The translations under genes and the position numbers were made by a program. From an uncultured Clostridia bacterium (GTDB taxonomy: Bacteria; Bacillota; Clostridia; Oscillospirales; Acutalibacteraceae): 12,673 nucleotides of DNA. The stretch spans positions 1-12,673 of the forward strand of contig CALGRR010000063.1 in assembly GCA_937880805.1 (NCBI GenBank). Reading direction: 5' to 3'. The number at the start of each line of letters is the position of its first letter. The first letter of the stretch is position 1. Positions 5,082 to 12,527 of this stretch are shown one piece after another. The notes under the pieces are model-generated. The model did no database searches and was not told the origin of the DNA. It saw nothing but the letters and a program-made list of their open reading frames with translations.

Positions 5082-7262
5082 ATGAAGAATATTAAAAATG
5101 CAAGCTGGATAAAAAGTCCTCAGCCGATTGAGAATGCGGTTTTTGATTTTTACAGAGATTTTGAGGCAAAAAAGCCTGTTAAATCGGCAACGCTCGAAAT
5201 CACTGCACTCGGAATTTATGAGGCAAAGATTAACGGAGAAAGAGTTGGTAATTTCATTTTTGCACCGGGCTGGACCTCTTACCGCAGCCGCCTGCAGGTG
5301 CAGACCTATGATGTTACCGATATGATAAAAGATAAGAATATTATTACTGTTGGCGTTGCCCCCGGCTGGAAGGCACACAGAACCTTCTGCGAAGAAAGAC
5401 GCTCGGCACGTTATCTCGGCGTAAACGAAACGGGTCTTCTCTGTGCACTTACCGTTGAATACGCAGACGGTGAAGAAGAGGTTATTTACACAGATGCACA
5501 ATGGATTGTTAAAGAGAGCAAAACAAGATATTCCGATCTTTATAACGGCTGTGTATACGATCCCGCATATGAGGCTGAAAAGATTTATAACGCCAGCGTA
5601 TTTCCTCATACACAAAAGATTCTTCTTGACCAGCAGGGCGAAAAGATTGTTGAGCAGGAACGCCTTGAGGCAAAAGAGATTATTATCACACCCAAGGGCG
5701 AAACAGTTGTTGATTTCGGTCAGAATATGACGGGCTATGTTGAGTTTAAAATCAAGGGCAAAAAGGGCGAAAAAGCAGTTATATATCACGCTGAGGTGCT
5801 TGATGCCGAGGGTAATTTCTATACGGATAATCTTCGCTCGGCAAAGGCAGAAAGCGTGTTTATCTGTGACGGCGAAGAGCATATCTGCAAGCCCTCATTC
5901 AACTTTTTCGGCTTCCGCTATATAAAGCTTGAGGGCTTCAGCGATGAAATAAAGCCCGAAAACTTTACCGCCGTTGTTGTTCATTCCGAGATAAAGAGAA
6001 CGGGATATTTTGAGTGCTCCGACAGCAGAGTAAACAAGCTTTTCAGCAACATTATCTGGGGTCAGAAGGGCAATTTCGTTGATGTTCCCACCGATTGCCC
6101 GCAGCGTGACGAGCGTCTGGGCTGGACGGGTGATGCCCAGGTGTTTGTTAAAACTGCATCATATAACTTTGATGTTGAAAAATTCTTTATAAAATGGCTT
6201 GCAGACCTTCGTGAGGACCAAAGAGGCTGGGGTGCCGTGCCTTCGGTTATTCCCGATGTTTTCGGACCCGACGACAATTCATCGGCTGCATGGGCAGACG
6301 CCGCAACGGTTTGCCCCTGGCAGATTTATCTGACTTACGGCAACACGGAGATTCTCAAAGATTCGGTTGATTCAATGAAGAATTATCTTGAATATATCGA
6401 TGAACACCGCACCGAGGGTCTTTGGGACAGAAGCTGGCATTTCGGCGATTGGCTCAACCTTGATGCAAGCGATTATACGGATTGTTCAAAGGGTACGGAC
6501 AAAACTCTTATTGCAACTGCATATTATATTCTTTCAACGGGAATTCTCATCAAGGTGCTTGGAAAGCTCGGCGAAGATGCCGAAAAATATATTGAGAAGA
6601 AAGAGCAGTCAATCATTGCATTCAGAAAAGCGTTTATGGAAAACGGCAGAATAAAGCCCGAATATGAAACACAGACCGCCTGCGTGCTTGCTGTTCATTT
6701 CGGAATAAGCGATAATATTGCCGAAACGGCAAAGCAGCTCAATGAGCTTGTTACCGGGTGCGGCCACCTTAAAACGGGCTTTGTGGGCACCCCCTATCTG
6801 CTTCATGCTCTTGCCGATAACGGATATGCCGAAACGGCCTACAGCCTTGTGCTCCGTGAGGAATATCCCTCGTGGCTCTTCTCTGTAAAGATGGGTGCAA
6901 CAACCATCTGGGAGCATTGGGACAGCGTTCGTGAAGACGGCACAATGTGGAGCACAACAATGAACTCATTCAATCATTATGCCTACGGCTCGGTTGCAGA
7001 CTGGCTTTATGAAAAAGCGGCGGGCGTTCGTATTGATGAAAACAGCCCCGCTTTTGAGCATATAATTTTTGCTCCCGTAACCGATGAAAGACTTGATTAT
7101 GTCAAGGCTTCTATCGAGAGCAGAAACGGCGAGGTCAAGGCTTCGTGGAAAAGAGAGAACGGTGTTGTTTCATATGAATTCACCGTTCCCGCAGGCAGCA
7201 CCGCAACCGTTATGCTGAACGGAACTTCAACCGAAATCGGTGAGGGAACACACAGCTTTTAA
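5082..7262 (+). CDS. Alpha-L-rhamnosidase, GH78 family
   Basis: This 726-residue protein hydrolyses terminal alpha-L-rhamnose from plant glycosides or polysaccharides. It has no signal peptide, so it is probably cytoplasmic and acts on imported oligosaccharides or glycosides. The N-terminal half (to about 310) is beta-rich, with family motifs such as INGERVGNFIFAPGWTSY (50-67) and VDFGQNMTGYVEFK (210-223). The (alpha/alpha)6 catalytic domain follows. Its hallmark TDCPQRDERLGWTGD at 337-351 contains the acidic residues Glu344 (candidate general acid) and Asp351. TTIWEHWDS (607-615) holds Glu611, the candidate general base. A small C-terminal beta-sandwich (about 645-726) completes the fold. 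AAAGGAG (5068-5074) lies 7 bases before the ATG. The gene sits between ogg and rlmD, with no sugar transporter or regulator beside it. Confidence 0.93.
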   Translation: MKNIKNASWIKSPQPIENAVFDFYRDFEAKKPVKSATLEITALGIYEAKINGERVGNFIFAPGWTSYRSRLQVQTYDVTDMIKDKNIITVGVAPGWKAHRTFCEERRSARYLGVNETGLLCALTVEYADGEEEVIYTDAQWIVKESKTRYSDLYNGCVYDPAYEAEKIYNASVFPHTQKILLDQQGEKIVEQERLEAKEIIITPKGETVVDFGQNMTGYVEFKIKGKKGEKAVIYHAEVLDAEGNFYTDNLRSAKAESVFICDGEEHICKPSFNFFGFRYIKLEGFSDEIKPENFTAVVVHSEIKRTGYFECSDSRVNKLFSNIIWGQKGNFVDVPTDCPQRDERLGWTGDAQVFVKTASYNFDVEKFFIKWLADLREDQRGWGAVPSVIPDVFGPDDNSSAAWADAATVCPWQIYLTYGNTEILKDSVDSMKNYLEYIDEHRTEGLWDRSWHFGDWLNLDASDYTDCSKGTDKTLIATAYYILSTGILIKVLGKLGEDAEKYIEKKEQSIIAFRKAFMENGRIKPEYETQTACVLAVHFGISDNIAETAKQLNELVTGCGHLKTGFVGTPYLLHALADNGYAETAYSLVLREEYPSWLFSVKMGATTIWEHWDSVREDGTMWSTTMNSFNHYAYGSVADWLYEKAAGVRIDENSPAFEHIIFAPVTDERLDYVKASIESRNGEVKASWKRENGVVSYEFTVPAGSTATVMLNGTSTEIGEGTHSF

Positions 7263-7328
7263 GCAACAGAAGCTGATCGCCGCTTGCTTATCTTTATAAA
7301 AAATCTGCGATATTTTTCGGTGAATTAT

Positions 7329-8963
7329 ATGGAACTTAAAAAGAACGACAGAATAAATCTTAAAATAGAAGGCTGCTCTTCAAACGGAAGCGGTGTGGGA
7401 AGATATGAGGGTATGGCGGTTTTTGTGCCCGCAACGGCGGTGGGCGATGAAATCGTTGCTCATATTTTAAAGGTTAAAAAAACTTATGCTTATGCAAAGG
7501 TTGAAAAAATTCTCACTCCCTCACCCCACAGAATAACCCCCGAGTGCCCCGTTTATCTCAGATGCGGGGGATGCGTGTTTTCTCATATGGATTATTCTGC
7601 TGAGGCAAAAATCAAGGCTGACCACGTTAAGGAATGCTTTAAGCGTATAGGCTCGGTTGAGCCTGAATTTGAAGAGGTTATTTCTGCAAAAAACACCGAA
7701 AGATACCGCAACAAGGCTCAGTATCCCGTGGCAAAAGACGGCAATGAAATCAGAACGGGCTTTTTCTCGCCCCACAGCCACAGAGTTGTTCATTGCCCCG
7801 ATTGCAGGCTTCAGCCTGCGGAATTTGCTGATATTCTTTCTGTTTTCAGCGAGTATATCAGCAAATATAATGTTTCGGTTTATGACGAAACAATCCATAA
7901 GGGTCTGCTTCGCCATATTTATATCCGAAAAGGCTCCGCTACGGGAGAAATTATGGTTTGTGCCGTAATCAACGGCAGCAGACTGCCCGAAGAAGAAAAG
8001 CTCGTTTCGGCACTTCTTGATGTTAATAAAAATATCAGAAGCATACTTATAAACATAAACAAAAAGGATACCAATGTTATTCTCGGCACCGAATGCCGCC
8101 TGCTTTGGGGCAGCGAATATATAACCGATATTCTCTGCTCAAAGAAATTCAGGATTTCGCCGCTTTCGTTTTATCAGGTAAACCGTGACCAGGCAGAAAA
8201 GCTTTACGGCAAAGCGGCGGAATATGCGGCACTTACGGGCAGCGAAACCGTGCTCGACCTCTATTGCGGTGCGGGCACAATCGGTCTTTCAATGGCGGAT
8301 AAGGCAAAGCAGATAATCGGAGTTGAAATAATTCCCGAAGCGATTGAGGATGCAAAAATCAATGCAGATCTTAACGGCATCGAAAACGCCCGCTTCATTT
8401 GCGGCGATGCACCGCAGGCGGCAAAGATGCTCAAAGAAGAGGGCATCTCCCCCGATGTTATAATTCTTGACCCGCCCCGAAAGGGCTGCTCGCCCGAAAT
8501 GCTTGAAACTGCGGCGGCAATGAAGCCAAACAGAATTGTTTATGTTTCCTGCGACCCCGCAACCCTCGCACGGGATTGCGGAATATTTGCAACGCTCGGC
8601 TACACCGCCGTGAAGGCAACACCCGTTGACCTCTTCCCCCGCACGGGGCATATAGAGACGGTTGTCTTGCTTTCCAAGGGTGAGGTCGACTCGAAAAAGA
8701 TTCGGGTTGAGTTCTCTTTGGAAGATATGGATATGTCCGAATTTCAGGATGGGGCAACCTACACGCAGATCAAGGACTATGTACTGGAACATAGCGGATT
8801 AAAGGTGTCTAACCTGTATATCTCACAGATTAAGCGGAAATGTGGGATTGAGGTTGGCAAGAACTACAATCTGCCAAAATCCGAAGATTCCAGACAGCCC
8901 CTGTGTCCGCCAGAAAAAGAGAAAGCAATCCGAGAAGCATTCAAATATTTTGGGATAATCTAA
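7329..8963 (+). CDS. rlmD: 23S rRNA (uracil-5-)-methyltransferase, RlmD/RumA type, with acquired C-terminal domain
   Basis: This 544-residue SAM-dependent enzyme methylates C5 of a uracil in 23S rRNA. In order: a TRAM-like N-terminus (1-60); iron-sulphur cysteines C73-x5-C79-x2-C82 and probably C159; SAM motif DLYCGAGTIGL (310-320); DPPRKG (381-386); nucleophile Cys408 in SCDPATLARD; and catalytic-base Glu443 in GHIETVVLL. Normal family members end near residue 450-460. Here about 95 more residues follow (449-544), containing ATYTQIKDYVLEHSGLKVS and CGIEVGKNYNLPKS, a module I recall at the ends of other clostridial RumA-type proteins. Leucine codon use switches sharply at L447, so the tail looks acquired. 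ATG 7329 has GGTGA 5 bases upstream and matches the family N-terminus; TTG 7284 would add 15 unusual residues. It lies 66 bases after the GH78 gene. Confidence 0.93.
   Translation: MELKKNDRINLKIEGCSSNGSGVGRYEGMAVFVPATAVGDEIVAHILKVKKTYAYAKVEKILTPSPHRITPECPVYLRCGGCVFSHMDYSAEAKIKADHVKECFKRIGSVEPEFEEVISAKNTERYRNKAQYPVAKDGNEIRTGFFSPHSHRVVHCPDCRLQPAEFADILSVFSEYISKYNVSVYDETIHKGLLRHIYIRKGSATGEIMVCAVINGSRLPEEEKLVSALLDVNKNIRSILININKKDTNVILGTECRLLWGSEYITDILCSKKFRISPLSFYQVNRDQAEKLYGKAAEYAALTGSETVLDLYCGAGTIGLSMADKAKQIIGVEIIPEAIEDAKINADLNGIENARFICGDAPQAAKMLKEEGISPDVIILDPPRKGCSPEMLETAAAMKPNRIVYVSCDPATLARDCGIFATLGYTAVKATPVDLFPRTGHIETVVLLSKGEVDSKKIRVEFSLEDMDMSEFQDGATYTQIKDYVLEHSGLKVSNLYISQIKRKCGIEVGKNYNLPKSEDSRQPLCPPEKEKAIREAFKYFGII
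8655..8672 (+). other. Putative attachment/recombination junction in the 3' part of rlmD
   Basis: GAGACGGTTGTCTTGCTT encodes E-T-V-V-L-L right after the conserved GHI. This is the point where codon use switches from host-like to foreign-like. The 3' end of rumA, at the conserved H-x-E-x-V codons, is a documented integration target of streptococcal integrative conjugative elements. The exact crossover bases cannot be fixed with only one junction in view. Confidence 0.45.
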
Positions 8964-8987
8964 CATCCCGTAAAATGGAGGTTTCTT

Positions 8988-9236
8988 ATGGATAGATTGA
9001 TTTCTTGTGAGTTTAACATGGATACCGCTTGTGTGGAGCTGAAATTCTTTGATGGCAGCATGATTGCCATTGATACCATCGCCGTGGAGAATGAAGTTGC
9101 TGACAATATGTATCAGCGGTCAGAGCTTGACTATCTGATTTACACTGACCCGATTGGATATGCAGACTTGATTTTGAACGGCAATCCTGAAACCTATTTG
9201 AAAACTGTAACTGAATATAAGCCTTTAGAAAGCTGA
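8988..9236 (+). CDS. Small DUF6061-like protein
   Basis: This 82-residue acidic protein without signal peptide or membrane segment resembles, from memory, the DUF6061 family, which is frequent in clostridial mobile elements. Recognisable stretches are ISCEFNMDTACVELKF, IDTIAVENEVADNMYQRSEL and LNGNPETYLKTVTEYKPL. Its biochemical role is unknown to me. GGAGG (8977-8981) lies 6 bases before the ATG. It starts 24 bases after the rlmD stop and is followed directly by a terminator, so it forms the last gene of the rlmD transcript. Leucine codons are mainly TTG and CTG, as in the rlmD tail and unlike the rlmD body. That supports its arriving together with the tail. Confidence 0.8.
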   Translation: MDRLISCEFNMDTACVELKFFDGSMIAIDTIAVENEVADNMYQRSELDYLIYTDPIGYADLILNGNPETYLKTVTEYKPLES

Positions 9237-9245
9237 TTATTTTGC

Positions 9246-9271
9246 CGCCCGTGGGAGATATCTCACGGGCG
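9246..9271 (+). terminator. Intrinsic terminator after the DUF6061-like gene
   Basis: An 11-bp stem with one G-U pair (CGCCCGTGGGA at 9246-9256 with TCTCACGGGCG at 9261-9271) closes on a GATA loop. ATTTTTATG follows. It separates the rlmD transcript from the TetR operon. Confidence 0.85.
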
Positions 9272-9300
9272 ATTTTTATGAACAAAAACGCACATTTGTA

Positions 9301-9329
9301 TTGACCGAATCGGTTATTCGTGATATAGT
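9301..9329 (+). promoter_or_regulatory. Promoter of the tetR-ABC operon
   Basis: -35 TTGACC (9301-9306), a 17-bp spacer and -10 TATAGT (9324-9329). The -35 and spacer overlap the first operator palindrome, and transcription would start at about 9336, at the left edge of the second one. Confidence 0.8.
9302..9316. promoter_or_regulatory. Operator O1 for the TetR-family repressor
   Basis: The palindromic core ACCGA-A-TCGGT (9304-9314) is centred at 9309, with one mismatched outer pair. It shares ACCGAATCGGTTATT with the second operator and overlaps the -35 box, so binding should block RNA polymerase. Confidence 0.75.
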
Positions 9330-9335
9330 ATAGCA

Positions 9336-9356
9336 AAATAACCGAATCGGTTATTT
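9336..9356. promoter_or_regulatory. Operator O2 for the TetR-family repressor
   Basis: A perfect palindrome with 10-base arms around a single central base (9346). The core is AATAACCGA-A-TCGGTTATT. It covers the predicted transcription start and leader, ending 3 bases before the ribosome-binding site TTGGAGG. Its centre is 37 bp from that of O1. Confidence 0.82.
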
Positions 9357-9369
9357 GTTGGAGGTTATT

Positions 9370-9981
9370 ATGGAAAAATTTTTAGCACTTTCTGACGAAA
9401 AGCAAACCTTAATTAGAAATGCAGCACTATCTTGCTTCTCTCAGCATGGATACGAAAAAGCATCGATTAACGACATTGCAAAAATGGCGGGCATCTCTAA
9501 GGCATCCCTTTTTCAATATTTTGGTACAAAGCAAAACCTCTATGAATATCTGGTTGAACACAGCAGCACACAAATGAAAGCAGCTTATCAGGAACAGGCG
9601 TTATATGCAAACGCAGATTTCTTTGATCGTGTACAGCAAGCCATAATCATGAAGATAGATAATTTGAAAAAGAATCCCTATATCGCCGCTTTTATTATAA
9701 GTGTTGCAAAAGAGCCATCCATTGAAATTTCGGAGCACATTAAGGACTTAATGCAAGAAGGTGAAAAACACTTGCATGATCTGATGCTCCGTGATGCCGA
9801 TCTGGTCAAATTCAAGCATCCCGAAGATGCGCCACTACTGTTCCGCACATTGATGCATATTGGATACGGTATTGTAGACGAGATTGAAGGTGTGTCAGAT
9901 TTTGATAGAATCGTGTGCGAAATGGAGAATATTCTGAAAATGTTAAAATATCATTTCTACAAGGAGGAATATTTATTATGA
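9370..9981 (+). CDS. TetR-family transcriptional repressor
   Basis: This 203-residue cytoplasmic DNA-binding protein has a typical TetR N-terminal domain (about residues 8-60). The helix-turn-helix lies in ASINDIAKMAGISKASLFQYFGTKQNLYEYL. The C-terminal ligand/dimerisation domain is all-helical and family-specific, so the inducer cannot be predicted. ATG 9370 is chosen because GGAGG (9360-9364) lies 5 bases upstream; an in-frame TTG at 9355 overlaps the operator and has no ribosome-binding site. The two palindromes in its own promoter are the obvious targets, giving autoregulation. Its stop overlaps the ATPase start by 4 bases (ATGA), so the repressor and exporter are translationally coupled. 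Confidence 0.93.
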   Translation: MEKFLALSDEKQTLIRNAALSCFSQHGYEKASINDIAKMAGISKASLFQYFGTKQNLYEYLVEHSSTQMKAAYQEQALYANADFFDRVQQAIIMKIDNLKKNPYIAAFIISVAKEPSIEISEHIKDLMQEGEKHLHDLMLRDADLVKFKHPEDAPLLFRTLMHIGYGIVDEIEGVSDFDRIVCEMENILKMLKYHFYKEEYLL

Positions 9982-10859
9982 AACAAGCGGTGATAATGTT
10001 AGATGGACTGACAAAAAGTTATGGAAAGCACAGAGGTATTGAAAATCTCACATATTCCGTTCTGCCGGGCGAAATCTTTGGTTTTATCGGTCCTAATGGT
10101 GCTGGTAAAACAACAACAATTCGCACTTTGATGGGCTTGCTCAAACCCACAAGCGGCAATGCTACGATTTTCGGCCTTGATTGTACGCAGCATGCTGCAG
10201 AAATCGCAAAGAACGTGGGATATCTTCCCAGCGAGAATTGCTATTATAATAATTTGAAAGTGAAAGAGCAGTTACAATATACTGCAGATCTGTATGGTGT
10301 TAACTGCCATGACAGAATAGAAGAACTGGCTGAGAGACTGAATCTGGATTTGTCCAGAAAAATCGGAGATTTGTCTTTAGGCAACAAAAAGAAAGTTGGC
10401 ATCGTGTCCGCTTTACTACCTTCTCCAAAACTTCTGATTCTGGATGAGCCTACCAGCGGCCTTGATCCACTCGTCCAACAGACATTCTATGAAATTCTTC
10501 GAGAAGAAAACAGCCGTGGAACAACCATTCTGTTTTCCTCTCATGTGTTGAGCGAAGTGCAGAAGCTATGTGATCGTGTATGTATTCTGAGAGAAGGTCG
10601 TCTCATTGCTATACAGTCCATGAAGGAATTGCGTGAAAACGGGTATAAAAAGATTTCGCTTTCCACCGAGGAGCCTGTCCCTGCGCAGTTCTTCGACATC
10701 CCAGGAATTGCCAACCTGGAACAGAATCAAAATTCCATTTCTTTTATGTTTAATGGCAATGTTATGACCATCATGGAAAAACTACATAAACTACCTTTGG
10801 TTGATATTCTGATTGAAGAACCGTCTTTAGAAGAGATCTTTCTTCATTATTACGAATGA
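9978..10859 (+). CDS. ABC transporter ATP-binding protein (ABC-2/BcrA-NatA type)
   Basis: This 293-residue cytoplasmic ATPase powers the two membrane proteins encoded downstream. It has Walker A GPNGAGKTTT (38-47), signature LSLGNKKKV (132-140, in place of the canonical LSGGQ), Walker B LLILDEP (152-158), D-loop SGLD (160-163) and the switch His189 in SSHVLSEV. A C-terminal region of about 80 residues, typical of drug and lantibiotic exporters of this type, ends in EEPSLEEIFLHYYE. The ATG at 9978 overlaps the tetR stop, and AAGGAGG (9961-9967) inside tetR serves as its ribosome-binding site at a spacing of 10. All residues needed for ATP hydrolysis are present. The transported substrate is unknown. 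Confidence 0.94.
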   Translation: MKQAVIMLDGLTKSYGKHRGIENLTYSVLPGEIFGFIGPNGAGKTTTIRTLMGLLKPTSGNATIFGLDCTQHAAEIAKNVGYLPSENCYYNNLKVKEQLQYTADLYGVNCHDRIEELAERLNLDLSRKIGDLSLGNKKKVGIVSALLPSPKLLILDEPTSGLDPLVQQTFYEILREENSRGTTILFSSHVLSEVQKLCDRVCILREGRLIAIQSMKELRENGYKKISLSTEEPVPAQFFDIPGIANLEQNQNSISFMFNGNVMTIMEKLHKLPLVDILIEEPSLEEIFLHYYE

Positions 10860-10870
10860 GAGGTGACACT

Positions 10871-11662
10871 ATGACTGTATTTCATTATGAGTGGAAACGT
10901 AGTCGAAAATATATTCTGATTTGGGGTCTTTCCCTTGCCGTTTGTATTTTCTCTATGATACCTGTCTATTACAGCATGATTGAAACGCCAGAGCTTCTGC
11001 CTAAAAACTTTGCAGAGGGTGGATTCTTTGAAACTGTCGGCATCTCTCTCGCACTGCTCTTGGAACCTCTGGGAATGTATGGATTTCTTAATGCGTTTTT
11101 TGCTTTGGCAGGCGGAATTTTCGGGATGCACTTTGCCTTATCCCTGTTTACAAAAGAATGTACCGAAAACACAGCAGAATACCTGTTCACAAAACCCTGC
11201 GGGCGTATTCAAATTTATAAAGGAAAGGTGCTTTGTCTACTTGTCGGCACATGCATTACGAGTGCTGCATATATCCTTGCGTCTTTTATAGCAATGATTG
11301 TGTATGAATCTGGCTTCTCTATGTTAGAATTTATTCTGTTGGCTGGCTCCTTCCCACTTGTTACTTTGATTTTTGGAGGGATGGGAGTATTGTTAGGATG
11401 CTGGCATCCTAACAATCGTTCTCCTTTGCTGACAGCATCTTTGGCTGTGTTTATGGGATACTGTATTACAGCTTTTTCAAGAACGATTGGAAGCAGAATA
11501 ATAAGTTACCTCTCTCCATTTTCGTTTTTTCATCCAGCTCACATTCATGAGAACTCTTTTTATGAATGGGATTATTTTCTGTGGTATGTGCTTCTACTCA
11601 CTGTATTTTTCTTCCTGTCTCGTAAGATTCTGATGAAGAAAGACATTAAATTAGCAGTATAG
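10871..11662 (+). CDS. ABC-2 type transporter permease, first subunit
   Basis: This 263-residue integral membrane protein has six predicted helices at about 14-34, 70-93, 118-144, 152-176, 185-203 and 234-251. The cytoplasmic loop after the second helix contains KECTENTAEYLFTKPCGR (95-112), the ABC-2 permease motif thought to contact the ATPase. A closely similar motif occurs in the second permease, so the two are paralogues and probably form a heterodimeric channel with the upstream ATPase. ATG 10871 follows AGAGGTGA with a spacing of about 5. An in-frame ATG at 10856 overlaps the ATPase stop and would add five residues, but it has no ribosome-binding site of its own. The substrate cannot be inferred. 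Confidence 0.88.
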   Translation: MTVFHYEWKRSRKYILIWGLSLAVCIFSMIPVYYSMIETPELLPKNFAEGGFFETVGISLALLLEPLGMYGFLNAFFALAGGIFGMHFALSLFTKECTENTAEYLFTKPCGRIQIYKGKVLCLLVGTCITSAAYILASFIAMIVYESGFSMLEFILLAGSFPLVTLIFGGMGVLLGCWHPNNRSPLLTASLAVFMGYCITAFSRTIGSRIISYLSPFSFFHPAHIHENSFYEWDYFLWYVLLLTVFFFLSRKILMKKDIKLAV

Positions 11663-11674
11663 GGGGGGAACAAC

Positions 11675-12460
11675 ATGATATCATTGATAAAAAAGGAACT
11701 GAAACTTACAAGGAAAATACTGTTGATATGGCTTGGAATAATCATTCTTCTTTGTGTCTTTGCGTACATAGAGTATCTTTCCTTAAAAGACAGCTTACCG
11801 ATTCTGGTAGAAATGCTAAACGACTTTCCAAGAATTTTGATGGTGATGTTTGGTGTTAGTGAAGATCTTAACACTGCATTGGGTTGGTATGGCTGTATTT
11901 ATTTTTGGGTGGCAATCCTCGCTTATTCCTATGCGATTTATCTGGGCATTTCAAGCATTGCAAAAGAAAAAACGCAAGGAACAGCAGAATACCTATTCAC
12001 AAAACCTTTAGGCAGAAATCAGATTGTTATAGGAAAAGCTGCCGCCAACGTATGTAATTTATTTATTCTTGCAGCTGTCAGCGGTGTATGTAATTACTAT
12101 ACTGCAATCGCTCCTCTGGGTGGACTGGATCAAAAGAATGCGGCTCTGTTGACAACTGTTGGGCTTTTTCTGACGGAAATCATATTATACTCGATTGGTT
12201 TTTGGGTATCCAGTCTCTGCAAATCCTACAAACAGGCTATGCTTTTTGGCTTTGGCGCTTTAATAGTATTTTACTGTATTTATTTTGTGGCAGAATATTT
12301 GTGTATTCCGGCTCTGTTTTATTTAACACCTCTAAAATACTTTGATGTATATGCAGTGGCTAAAGATGGTATCTCCCTTATGTTCCTGCTGATTTCAGGG
12401 GTGATTACTTTCCTATCAATTTTCCTTGCAAAGAATCGGTGGGCAGGCAAAGAAATGTAA
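11675..12460 (+). CDS. ABC-2 type transporter permease, second subunit
   Basis: This 261-residue integral membrane protein has six predicted helices at about 13-33, 71-93, 121-143, 155-181, 187-209 and 233-252. The cytoplasmic motif KEKTQGTAEYLFTKPLGR (97-114) follows the second helix, as in the first permease. The loop between helices 1 and 2 (about 35-68) is probably extracellular. It starts 12 bases after the first permease stop. The ribosome-binding site is an unusual run of seven G (11662-11668) that includes the last base of the preceding TAG. It probably pairs with the first permease in one exporter. The next gene is 67 bases downstream. Confidence 0.88.
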   Translation: MISLIKKELKLTRKILLIWLGIIILLCVFAYIEYLSLKDSLPILVEMLNDFPRILMVMFGVSEDLNTALGWYGCIYFWVAILAYSYAIYLGISSIAKEKTQGTAEYLFTKPLGRNQIVIGKAAANVCNLFILAAVSGVCNYYTAIAPLGGLDQKNAALLTTVGLFLTEIILYSIGFWVSSLCKSYKQAMLFGFGALIVFYCIYFVAEYLCIPALFYLTPLKYFDVYAVAKDGISLMFLLISGVITFLSIFLAKNRWAGKEM

Positions 12461-12527
12461 TATGTTGTAGATAGTATTGTAGCTTCTCATATCTGTCATA
12501 ATCTCAGAAACACAGGAGGTTTTTACG

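Noticed and set aside
4965..5882. 305-codon open frame on the - strand
   Set aside because: It is antisense to the ogg end and the GH78 gene, both with strong family motifs. Its composition (Phe/Cys/Asn-rich) is typical of a shadow frame.
7261..7300. Possible terminator after the GH78 gene (AAGCAA...TTGCTT)
   Set aside because: Only six paired bases at the stem base, poor inner pairing and no proper T-run. Read-through into rlmD is likely.
7284..7328. TTG 7284 or GTG 7320 as the rlmD start
   Set aside because: Neither has a ribosome-binding site, and the added residues do not fit the family N-terminus. ATG 7329 has GGTGA at a suitable distance.
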